Assembly: GCA_025360045.1 (NCBI GenBank)
Contig: JANYCY010000070.1
Coordinates: 62,001 to 126,000 of the forward strand
DNA: 64,000 bases
Direction of reading: 5' to 3'
DNA from: Janthinobacterium sp.
GTDB lineage: Bacteria; Pseudomonadota; Gammaproteobacteria; Burkholderiales; Chitinibacteraceae
The position numbers were made by a program, and so were the translations under genes. Positions 36,928-45,167 of the stretch are shown one piece after another. How positions within the stretch are numbered: position 1 is the first letter of the stretch; each line of letters begins with the position of its first letter. The notes under the pieces are model-generated. The model saw nothing but the letters and a program-made list of their open reading frames with translations, did not search any database and had not been told where the DNA came from.

Positions 36928-37973
36928 TAAAACCCCTCCATTTTCACCCAAGCACCCGTTTCGGCACTTTGTTGAGCCGCTTCAAGCAGCTGCATAATCA
37001 GCACGCCCTCAAAAGGCGTAACCGGATTTTTACCCAAGCCCAGCACTGCATCACGTACCCCTGCGTAATAAGCCTTATATTGCCCCAGCGGCATGACAAT
37101 CTCTTCACTCTGGATTTGATCATCCACGCTATGGTGCAATAAGCCCAGTATAGGATCGAGGCCAAAGCCTGCGGCATTCGGCAATAGCCCAGCTTTAAGC
37201 TGCGATTCTTGTACATCTAAGCCCTGCTTGCTAAAGCTTGCCAAGCTGCCGTGCAATACATAGCGCGGCGTGCCACCGCTGACTAAGCAGCTGGCAGACA
37301 GCTTTACCCGCATCGTTGGGTAGCGCAGCAAGACATGAAAATCATCCACCGCCTGTGCGCCAGTGCGGCGCATTTGTAAATCGGCAAATACCGCTTGCGG
37401 CGGACCGAATAGCTGCAACGTTTGATCGATCAAATGCGGGCCCAAATCAAACCACAGCCCGCTACCCAGCTCGGCACTTTCGCGCCAGCGATCTCTGGTT
37501 TGCGGGCGATAGCGATCAAACTGGCTTTCAAACTGGGTAATCTCGCCAAGGCGACCACTGGCCAGCAGCGCTTTTAAACCTAGAAAATCAGCATCCCAAC
37601 GGCGATTATGAAAAATAGACAAAATCTTGCCACTGGCTGCGGCACGGCTCGCCAAGTCTCTGGCCTCGGCCACCGTTAAAGTAAATGGCTTATCCACCAC
37701 TACATGCTTACCGGCCGCTAAAGCCGCACACGCCAGCGGAAAATGGCTGGCATTAGGCGTAGCCAGCACCACCAGATCGACGCGCTCATCGGCAATTAAA
37801 GCCTCGGCATTCGCCACCACATCGGCCTGCGGAAATTTGCTGGTGACCAGATCTGGCTGACTAGACGCCACGATGCGCAAATTAAAATCTGCCGTTGCGG
37901 TAATCAAAGGGGCATGAAAGGTTTGACCTGCATAGCCAAAGCCCACAAGCCCAATATTTATATTCTTTTGCAT
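36927..37973 (-). CDS. Gfo/Idh/MocA family NAD(P)-dependent oxidoreductase (YdgJ-like)
   Basis: About 348 residues from ATG 37973 (AAAGGA 6 bases upstream). The N-terminal Rossmann motif IGLVGFGYAGQTFHAPL and the VVDKPFTLTVAEA segment with catalytic Lys are present, as are SIFHNRRWDADF and WFDLGPHLIDQTLQLFG. These resemble E. coli YdgJ and inositol dehydrogenase-like enzymes. The substrate is probably a sugar or cyclitol, but it is not determined. Coupled to creA by a short overlap. Confidence 0.88.
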   Translation of the reverse strand: MQKNINIGLVGFGYAGQTFHAPLITATADFNLRIVASSQPDLVTSKFPQADVVANAEALIADERVDLVVLATPNASHFPLACAALAAGKHVVVDKPFTLTVAEARDLASRAAASGKILSIFHNRRWDADFLGLKALLASGRLGEITQFESQFDRYRPQTRDRWRESAELGSGLWFDLGPHLIDQTLQLFGPPQAVFADLQMRRTGAQAVDDFHVLLRYPTMRVKLSASCLVSGGTPRYVLHGSLASFSKQGLDVQESQLKAGLLPNAAGFGLDPILGLLHHSVDDQIQSEEIVMPLGQYKAYYAGVRDAVLGLGKNPVTPFEGVLIMQLLEAAQQSAETGAWVKMEGF

Positions 37974-38055
37974 GTTTTTCCTTTTCAAGGACAATGCGCC
38001 AAGCGTACCCCAAGCTAAGGACTTGGCTCTTATTAACTGCCCGTTTTCAAAATGT

Positions 38056-38130
38056 CGTCATACCCGCATGTATTTGGCGGGAATCCAGCTGCGCTGCTGG
38101 ATCCCCGATAAAACCACTCGGGGATGACGG
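38056..38130. repeat. 75 bp hairpin repeat, copy 1
   Basis: CGTCATACCCGCATG...GGCGGGAATCCAGC and GCTGGATCCCCG...CGGGGATGACGG make a two-lobed palindrome. Related copies lie at 47542-47616 and 53564-53636. The CGTCATTCCCG/CGGGAATGACG ends are of a type seen in many proteobacteria. Confidence 0.75.
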
Positions 38131-38199
38131 GTTTGCATTAATAAGTTATTTGAGAAGTTATTTCGCATCACATCCTAAGCACTTTAAACTGGATATCGC

Positions 38200-39333
38200 A
38201 TGATCAGCCTTCACTCGCATATTAATGAGCTTTCCGCCGCAGACTGGGATGCACTTGCGGGCACTCAGCCTTTTGTCCGCCATGCTTACTTAGCTGCCTT
38301 AGAAAACACGGGCGCGGTAGGGGGCAATAGCGGCTGGGTACCTTGTCACTTGGCGATTAGAGACGACAATCAACAGCTAATCGGTGCCATGCCGCTGTAT
38401 AGAAAGACGCATTCCTACGGTGAGTATGTGTTTGACTGGGCATGGGCAGAGGCTTACCAGCGCCATGGGCTAGATTACTACCCCAAGCTGATTAGCGCGA
38501 TTCCCTTTACACCGATTACTGGGCCAAGATTACTGGCCAAAACAGATGCTACCCAAAAACACTTACTGGCCGCTGCCGTAGCCATTGCGCAAGAATCAGG
38601 TGATTCATCGTTTCATCTCTTATTTCCTCCCTCTATCGAGGCCAGCTTAGCGCAAGATAACGGCCTACTTAGCCGCCACGATGTGCAGTTTCATTGGCTA
38701 CGTGGTGATTGGCGTGATTACGCCGATTTTAGCGACGCGCTGACTCGAGATAAGCGCAAAAAATTACGCCAAGAGCGGCGTAAGGTCAGCGACGCGGGGG
38801 TGAGCATGATTCGCAAGCGCGGCAGCGAGATTAGCGAAGCCGATTGGGTATTTTTCTACCGCTGCTATAGCAATACCTATCTGGAGCACCGCTCCACACC
38901 CTATTTAAGCTTGGCGTTTTTCCTGCAAATCGCCAGCGCCATACCGCAATCCTGCCTGCTTGTGTTGGCTTATCAAGACGGCCAGCCCATTGCCGCAGCG
39001 CTCAATATCATCGGCCCAGATCGGCTTTATGGCCGCTATTGGGGCGCGGCTTGGGGGCCAGCGGGTTATGTGGCCAATCTGCATTTTGAGCTGTGTTTTT
39101 ATCAAGGGATAGAGTTTGCACTGGAAGCGGGCTTAGCTGCTTTTGAGGGCGGCGCACAGGGCGCGCACAAACTAGCCCGTGGCTTTGTACCCGTCGCCAC
39201 CCAATCCGCCCACTGGCTAGCCCACCCCGGCTTTAGTGATGCCATCGATCAGCATTTAAATAGGGAGCGAGCCGCCGTGGCCAACTGGCAGAACGAGCTA
39301 GAACAACATCGGCCGTTTAAACCCGTAAGTTGA
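38200..39333 (+). CDS. GNAT-like DUF482 (peptidogalycan biosynthesis) protein
   Basis: 377 residues with the DUF482 pattern: PFVRHAYLAALENTGAVGG near the N-terminus, AWAEAYQRHGLDYYPKLI, PFTPITGPRLL, RDKRKKLRQERRKVSDAGV, and GGAQGAHKLARGFVP near the C-terminus. The fold is a double GNAT related to Fem transferases. The biological acceptor is unknown. It is monocistronic and convergent with the MFS gene (6 bp apart). Confidence 0.88.
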   Translation: MISLHSHINELSAADWDALAGTQPFVRHAYLAALENTGAVGGNSGWVPCHLAIRDDNQQLIGAMPLYRKTHSYGEYVFDWAWAEAYQRHGLDYYPKLISAIPFTPITGPRLLAKTDATQKHLLAAAVAIAQESGDSSFHLLFPPSIEASLAQDNGLLSRHDVQFHWLRGDWRDYADFSDALTRDKRKKLRQERRKVSDAGVSMIRKRGSEISEADWVFFYRCYSNTYLEHRSTPYLSLAFFLQIASAIPQSCLLVLAYQDGQPIAAALNIIGPDRLYGRYWGAAWGPAGYVANLHFELCFYQGIEFALEAGLAAFEGGAQGAHKLARGFVPVATQSAHWLAHPGFSDAIDQHLNRERAAVANWQNELEQHRPFKPVS

Positions 39334-39339
39334 CCCACT

Positions 39340-40560
39340 TTAAGACTCGGATCTGGCTATTTTCGCTAATTTAACCGGCGCTGTTTCCACGAGAAAACAA
39401 CTGAGAATCGTGGCAATGCCAGAGCCACCTGCCGCAATCCACATCACAATCGACAAGCCATAACGATCCGCAGCGATCCCAGCAATGGTTGGGGTGACAA
39501 AGCCACCGAACACCTCTCCCATTCCCATAATCAGGCCTAGCGATGTTGCAACTAAGCCTGCAGCCACGGTTTCCGCAGGAATTGTCGCCATAAATAAAGT
39601 AAAACACCCTAGGCCGGTATAGCTAAAAAACACCAGCAACATCATCGTTTCTGGCGTGTCGGCATAAAGCAAAGACAAGGGGCATAAGGTAGCAATTATC
39701 GAGAAGAAAATCACCGCTGGCTTGCGGCCATAACGATCAGACACCGCGGACACTACAAAGCCCCAAAATACCGAAGCAATCCCAAATACACTCATAATTT
39801 TGCCCATTGTTGCAGGAGCAAAGTGTTTGACTGTGATTAAAAAAGTAGGTGTAAAAGAAACAATGGTAATAAACCAAGAAATATAAAAACAAGAAATAAG
39901 CATGCAAATAAAAATATTTTTATTTTTTAAAAGCTCTTTATATGAAGTCGGTTTTTTAGCAACAACATCAACCCTGGGCATCACAGTACAATCTTTAATA
40001 TATCGCCAGACTAAAAAAACCATAATCAGCCCAGGGATAATCGTCAGGTAAAAAGCATTACGCCAGCCATAGCTCGTGGCAATCGCAATCAGCAAAGGAG
40101 GCGCAATCACCGAGCCTAATAGGCCAGGTGCAGTTGCATTGACTAAGCCCATATTTAAGCCACGGCGGCTTGGCGTGGATTCAGCCGCCAATAATGATTG
40201 CGAAATAGGCAACACCGCCCCTTCTGCAACCCCCATCAAAGCGCGATACGCCAATAAACTAATAAATGAATAGACCGCACCAGAGAGTGCGGACAATACC
40301 GAAAAGGCAAAAACCATCACCATCAACAGCTTTTTCTTTGATGGTGCTCTATCTGCATAAGCCCCAAGCAAAATCCCCGAGAGCGCCCACGTTAACGCCA
40401 AAGTAGAAGAAAGCAAGCCCAAATGGGTATTATTTAGATGAAGCTCTTGCGCTACAAAGGGGAATAAAAACGACATGGCTAATCGATCAAAAAAAACAAA
40501 GCCAAAACAGCCACAGAGAATAATCACCAATCTATTTTCATAGGTATTAATCTTATTCAT
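39340..40560 (-). CDS. Major facilitator superfamily transporter
   Basis: 406 residues with about 12 hydrophobic segments. The MFS loop motif is present as LLGAYADRAPSKKK between helices 2 and 3 and again as AVSDRYGRKPAV in the second half. RALMGVAEGAVLPISQSL resembles the sugar-acid/anion transporter branch. The substrate cannot be assigned, and no catabolic operon is attached. Confidence 0.85.
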   Translation of the reverse strand: MNKINTYENRLVIILCGCFGFVFFDRLAMSFLFPFVAQELHLNNTHLGLLSSTLALTWALSGILLGAYADRAPSKKKLLMVMVFAFSVLSALSGAVYSFISLLAYRALMGVAEGAVLPISQSLLAAESTPSRRGLNMGLVNATAPGLLGSVIAPPLLIAIATSYGWRNAFYLTIIPGLIMVFLVWRYIKDCTVMPRVDVVAKKPTSYKELLKNKNIFICMLISCFYISWFITIVSFTPTFLITVKHFAPATMGKIMSVFGIASVFWGFVVSAVSDRYGRKPAVIFFSIIATLCPLSLLYADTPETMMLLVFFSYTGLGCFTLFMATIPAETVAAGLVATSLGLIMGMGEVFGGFVTPTIAGIAADRYGLSIVMWIAAGGSGIATILSCFLVETAPVKLAKIARSES

Positions 40561-40725
40561 TTCTCTTTCCTTTTTGATAAAGGCGGATACTAAACTAGCG
40601 TTTCATCACGTTTTATTTGTCCTAAAAAAACAATAGTGCATTTAAATTACAAAAAACAAAAATCGGCTTACTAAAAAGCACTCTGATTACGCAGGGTGAT
40701 TTTAACGAATACATACGCAGCAAGC

Positions 40726-43700
40726 TCAATGCCGCTCATCATGTGGAATAGCCGGCAAGGCGGCGTGGATTGCAGCAATTTGCTTGATCAGCGAGGCATG
40801 CAATACCAATAATGTTTCTTCCCGCAGCGTAGCCGTTTGAATACCCTGTTCCACCGCCGCAGCCACACGATGCAAACTGCTTGCCCCGATATTGCCCGCC
40901 TCGCCCTTGAAGACATTCGCCAAACGTGCTGCTTTGGCCGGATCATTTGCCGCCAGCGCAGCGCGAATCTCATCTACCACCGTTTGATGATAAGAAAAAC
41001 CATGCAACATAGCAAGGTAACGAGACACCTCCCCACCAACGCTTCGCAAGCCTTTCTCTCGATCTAACCCGGTAATTTTTTCTGGCAAAGACAATACGAT
41101 GGACGGAAAAGCGGACTCTTGCTCTGCGCGCGGTTTAATCCAGCGTAATAGGGTTTTATACAGCTCATCTGGCTCAATAGGCTTGGTCACAAAATCAACC
41201 ATGCCCGCTTCCATACAGCGATCCCGATCAACCTGCATGGCATTGGCGGTCATGGCCACAATCGGCAAATGGGCCAGCGAAGGCAAGGCCCGGATACGGC
41301 GAGTAGCCTCTAAGCCATCCATTTCCGGCATTTGCATATCCATCAGCACCAGCGCATAGGGGTAAGCCTGTGCCATTTCCAAAGCACACAGTCCATTTTC
41401 GGCCACATCAACACTCAAACCCAGGCCGCTTAAGATTTCTGATGCCACCATTTGATTGAGTAAATTGTCTTCTGCCAGCAAAACCCTCACCCCTTGCAGA
41501 CAAGCTGTACCTTCAAAGCTTCGTAGCGGCCGCACTGCCGGTTCTATATTGGCGGAGCCTAAAAGATGCATTAAAGAATCAAACATAATGGAGGCATTCA
41601 CCGGCTTATTCAGGACGTATTCAATACCAATCGCCTTACACTCAGGCAATACATCATCCCGCCCATACGCCGTAATAATGGCCATTTTTGGCGGCATAAC
41701 CAGCTTCAGCGCCTGAATACGCCTTGCCGTTTCAACGCCGGTAATGCCCGGCATTTGCCAATCTAATAACACCACATCAAACGGCTTGGCCGCCTGTTGA
41801 ACCGTATCAATGGCTTCTAAGCCAGAGCTAGCCTGCTCTACAACAAAACTCATACTACTCAACATCTCCGCCAGCACCATGCGGGCGCTTTGATTATCAT
41901 CCACCACCAAAATATGCCGGCCCTGTAAATTAAGACGGGGCAAATGAGCGGGCCGCGTTTGCGAACTGAGCCCCAGCCTTGCAGTAAACCAAAAACGAGA
42001 GCCTTGCCCATACTCGCTCTCCACCCCTACTTCCCCGCCCATTAACTCGGCTAACTTTTTAGAAATAGCCAAGCCTAAACCTGTGCCACCATATTTGCGT
42101 GAAGTTGAGGTATCGGCCTGCTGAAAGCTTTGAAATAAACGACTAATCTGCTCCGCTGTCAGCCCAATCCCTGTATCACGCACAGCAAAATACAAGAGGG
42201 CCTCATGATCAAAAACCTCCCGCACACGAATCATGACTTCTATTTCGCCATGCTCTGTAAACTTAATCGCATTATTCGCATAGTTAACCAAAATCTGGCT
42301 TAAACGTAAGGAATCACCCATTAAATAATTAGGCACATCTAGGCCCACATCAAAAATCAGCTCCAAGCCTTTTGTGCTCGCCTTTTCAGAAATCAAATTG
42401 GCTACATTATCTAATAAAGATTCCAAATCAAATTCGCACGCTTCAACGCTTAATTTCCCCGCTTCAATTTTTGAGAAATCTAATACATCATTGATAATAC
42501 CTAAAAGATGCTGCCCAGACTGTTGGATTTTTTGCAAATAATCATTTTGACGAGCATTTAAATCTGTTTTAAGCGCTAAATAGCTTAGCCCTAAAATAGC
42601 ATTCATTGGGGTGCGAATTTCATGACTCATATTGGCTAAAAAATCTGATTTCATTTGTGCGGCATCTTCTGCAATTTCTTTCGCTCGAATCATTTCAGCT
42701 TCAGCAATTTTTTGTGCAGTAATATCTTTTACCGTAGTAATGATTTGCACCCGCTCATCGTCCTCTGCCAGAAAAATCGTGATATCTACATTGAGCATCT
42801 CACCATTGGCACGCCGATGACGGCTTTCAAAATTAACAGGCTTACCTGTTCCACGCAAAAATTCTAAGTTTCGAGGGAAGTTTTCCATATCAAAATCAGG
42901 ATCAAAATCTGAAACAAACATTCCAACACACTGCTCAAAAGTATATCCAAAATGCTCTAGCGCTGCTTTATTTGCATAGGTAATTCTAGCTGTTTCTGTA
43001 TCCATCCAGATCATAGGACCGGCATTTTCTACAACATAGCGATTAAATAGATTATTCTTTTCTATTTTTTTTCTTTCAGTAATATCGTCCAAATTAATTT
43101 GCAATAGGTTTTTTCCACGGTAATTAAAGCGCATTAAATTCACCATGGCATCCCAAATTTCTCCATTGGCTTTCTGGCAACGCCATTCAAATGTTTCAAT
43201 TCCATGCTCAAGAGCAGAATGATCTTGCTGTGCAATCGCTGTTTTACTATCAACACCATCGTATTGAAATGGCGCAGAAAAATCGAGCGGCCCCTTACCT
43301 AATAGATCTTCGCGATGAAGAAGACCATTCATTTTGACTGCGGCAGGATTACAATCAATATAGCCCCCCCCCTCAGGGTCATGAATAACAATAGGGCGGT
43401 AGGACTCTTGAAATAGCATTTTATTATAAGCTTCGCTATCTCTTAGCTCGTCTTCAGCAATCTTTTGCTCAGTGATATCCTGATAAAAACCATTCCAAAT
43501 AACCGACTCATCCGCCTCTAGCGATGAAGGCGTGCCACTAAACAAGACCCAACGTAAGCTTTCATTAAAATAAAAGCGCACCACCAGCTCTACTTTGTCT
43601 ACTTTTTCTCCACGGCGCAAACGAGCCGCAGCAGAGCGTAAAACCTGTTGTGCTTGGGCTTTGTCTTCCTCGTACACATAGCGCCAACGCTGCTCAGGAT

Positions 43701-44091
43701 CCACTAATAACTCAGCGGCACTCACCCCTAAAACTTCTTTAATACGTTCACTCACTAAAGTATAACGATGCACACCTTGGCTACTGGTCTGCATCTGAAA
43801 AACCACTAGGGGCAACACATTGGATATTTGCATCACTTGCAAGCTAAAAGCTCTGGCCTCTTTGCGAGCCACAGCGATGGCCTCCTCGACCTTCGCCTCC
43901 TGCGCCATCCAAAAGCCTGCCAATAAATAGGCCAACCCAAACAAAGCCAGCAATAAAAAACCGAGTAATAGTTTAATCGTGTAAGTCGATGATAAAACCG
44001 CAATCATCCCCAGCAAGCAAGCAATCAGCAGGCAGGTCAGTGGCAACACCGTACGCCTAGCCAGCGAGGATTGGAAGAATCGTTGCGGCAT
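40726..44091 (-). CDS. Hybrid sensor histidine kinase with two receivers and a degenerate Hpt
   Basis: 1121 residues. Two N-terminal membrane helices (about 10-65), three PAS/PAC modules, a HisKA domain with phospho-His490 in MSHEIRTPMN, and an HATPase with ILVNYANNAIKF, DTGIGL and GGTGLGLAISK. Receiver 1 has Asp777 (LLDWQMP), receiver 2 has Asp918 (LMDMQMP), and both keep the acidic pocket, Thr and Lys. A C-terminal Hpt-like domain follows, but the phosphorylatable His of its A-H-x-L-K-G motif is Asn1059 (LANVFKGEAGNIG). The phosphorelay output is therefore unclear. No response regulator gene is adjacent. Confidence 0.92.
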   Translation of the reverse strand: MPQRFFQSSLARRTVLPLTCLLIACLLGMIAVLSSTYTIKLLLGFLLLALFGLAYLLAGFWMAQEAKVEEAIAVARKEARAFSLQVMQISNVLPLVVFQMQTSSQGVHRYTLVSERIKEVLGVSAAELLVDPEQRWRYVYEEDKAQAQQVLRSAAARLRRGEKVDKVELVVRFYFNESLRWVLFSGTPSSLEADESVIWNGFYQDITEQKIAEDELRDSEAYNKMLFQESYRPIVIHDPEGGGYIDCNPAAVKMNGLLHREDLLGKGPLDFSAPFQYDGVDSKTAIAQQDHSALEHGIETFEWRCQKANGEIWDAMVNLMRFNYRGKNLLQINLDDITERKKIEKNNLFNRYVVENAGPMIWMDTETARITYANKAALEHFGYTFEQCVGMFVSDFDPDFDMENFPRNLEFLRGTGKPVNFESRHRRANGEMLNVDITIFLAEDDERVQIITTVKDITAQKIAEAEMIRAKEIAEDAAQMKSDFLANMSHEIRTPMNAILGLSYLALKTDLNARQNDYLQKIQQSGQHLLGIINDVLDFSKIEAGKLSVEACEFDLESLLDNVANLISEKASTKGLELIFDVGLDVPNYLMGDSLRLSQILVNYANNAIKFTEHGEIEVMIRVREVFDHEALLYFAVRDTGIGLTAEQISRLFQSFQQADTSTSRKYGGTGLGLAISKKLAELMGGEVGVESEYGQGSRFWFTARLGLSSQTRPAHLPRLNLQGRHILVVDDNQSARMVLAEMLSSMSFVVEQASSGLEAIDTVQQAAKPFDVVLLDWQMPGITGVETARRIQALKLVMPPKMAIITAYGRDDVLPECKAIGIEYVLNKPVNASIMFDSLMHLLGSANIEPAVRPLRSFEGTACLQGVRVLLAEDNLLNQMVASEILSGLGLSVDVAENGLCALEMAQAYPYALVLMDMQMPEMDGLEATRRIRALPSLAHLPIVAMTANAMQVDRDRCMEAGMVDFVTKPIEPDELYKTLLRWIKPRAEQESAFPSIVLSLPEKITGLDREKGLRSVGGEVSRYLAMLHGFSYHQTVVDEIRAALAANDPAKAARLANVFKGEAGNIGASSLHRVAAAVEQGIQTATLREETLLVLHASLIKQIAAIHAALPAIPHDERH

Positions 44092-44236
44092 CTGAAATCA
44101 GTTCCAGAAGATTTGAAAGGATTTCACAAAATGACTACAAATAGCTTGGCATGCTTAACTCCATTATTACGGCATACCTACTATCTCTTTCAAAATAGAC
44201 TGCTGGCACTCAAAACGCCATATCTGATCGAACGCC

Positions 44237-44668
44237 TTAACCAGGCCTAAACTGCTGGTGACAGCGAATACATGCGTCTTCTACTGCCTTGTAAGAAGCG
44301 CGAATACGATCTTCCTGCCCAGATTGCGCGGCTGCTTTTAGAGCACTGCTCTGCTGCTGCATATTGTCTGCGGCGGAATGAAAATCGGCAGCGTCGGCTT
44401 TTTGCTTGGCATCTGACTGATTGTTTACCGCAAATTCAGCAAAGTAGGCCCAAGGCTTCATAGATTTTTCTTGCAGCTTAATTGCTTCTTGCAACACGCT
44501 ATCAGCCTTATATGGGCCAGCACCCGTCAACATGCCATTAATCGCTTCGCGCGATTTTAACATTTCTTTGAAAGTGGCTTTTCTAAGGGAGACTGGAGAA
44601 TTTGGATCGCTGCGTTGGCAAGCTGTTAAGGCCAAGAGCGTGAGTAACACTAGTGTAAATCGTTGCAT
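44237..44668 (-). CDS. Lipoprotein cytochrome c (c'-type)
   Basis: About 143 residues from Met at 44668. A lipobox LLALTAC (Cys17) indicates membrane anchoring; longer in-frame starts exist at 44686 and 44728. One heme motif lies at the very C-terminus (CIRCHQQFRPG), the position typical of cytochrome c' and c556 four-helix proteins, and the preceding part is helical and Ala/Lys/Gln-rich. It would carry electrons or bind small ligands in the periplasm. The function is inferred from the fold only. Confidence 0.85.
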   Translation of the reverse strand: MQRFTLVLLTLLALTACQRSDPNSPVSLRKATFKEMLKSREAINGMLTGAGPYKADSVLQEAIKLQEKSMKPWAYFAEFAVNNQSDAKQKADAADFHSAADNMQQQSSALKAAAQSGQEDRIRASYKAVEDACIRCHQQFRPG

Positions 44669-44739
44669 ATCAAGCAGATCATTCATAGCAAAAGGGGGCA
44701 TGATACGCCCCCTTTTCGATCCCTTCAAAAAATCGCCTT

Positions 44740-45126
44740 AGGGCGGGTGCAACCCCATATGCGCTAACCAAAGTCAAAAGACCTTTTTTATTAGTGCCTT
44801 CGGCACGTTAATTTAGGTGCGCCTTCCTTTCTTGCGCGGCCAAGAAACGAAGCCAAGCCACAACCTCAAAAGCACGAAGGCCCCTCACTGCGGACAATCG
44901 AGGTGGCGTCAATTCAACTCGCTTCGCTCAAACACGAATTGACGACGGTCCCACCCCGCTTGTTCCTCGTGTCGCGGCTTCAGGGGGACTTAAGCCCCAT
45001 GCCGAGAGCGTGGGCACAGAGTTTTTTCGCTGTTTGTTAATGAAAAAACGATTTGGTTAGCGCACATGGGGTGCAACCCGCCGTTTTCGCTTCACACCAA
45101 AGTCCGGCGGGTTTCACCCGCCCTAC
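44740..45126. repeat. MITE-like element, copy 3 (diverged, about 387 bp)
   Basis: The left end AGGGCGGGTGCAACCCCATA and the inner right end (GGTTAGCGCACATGGGGTGC up to 45082) are inverted repeats over about 30 bp. An extra GTCCGGCGGGTTTCACCCGC hairpin extends it to 45126. Orientation is as copy 1. The interior keeps GTGCCTTCGGCACGTTAATT and GGCCAAGAAACGAAGCC but differs in the middle (44910-44960). Confidence 0.8.
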
Positions 45127-45167
45127 GAAATACGGGCATGACTCACATCACGCCCCACTCACAACTC

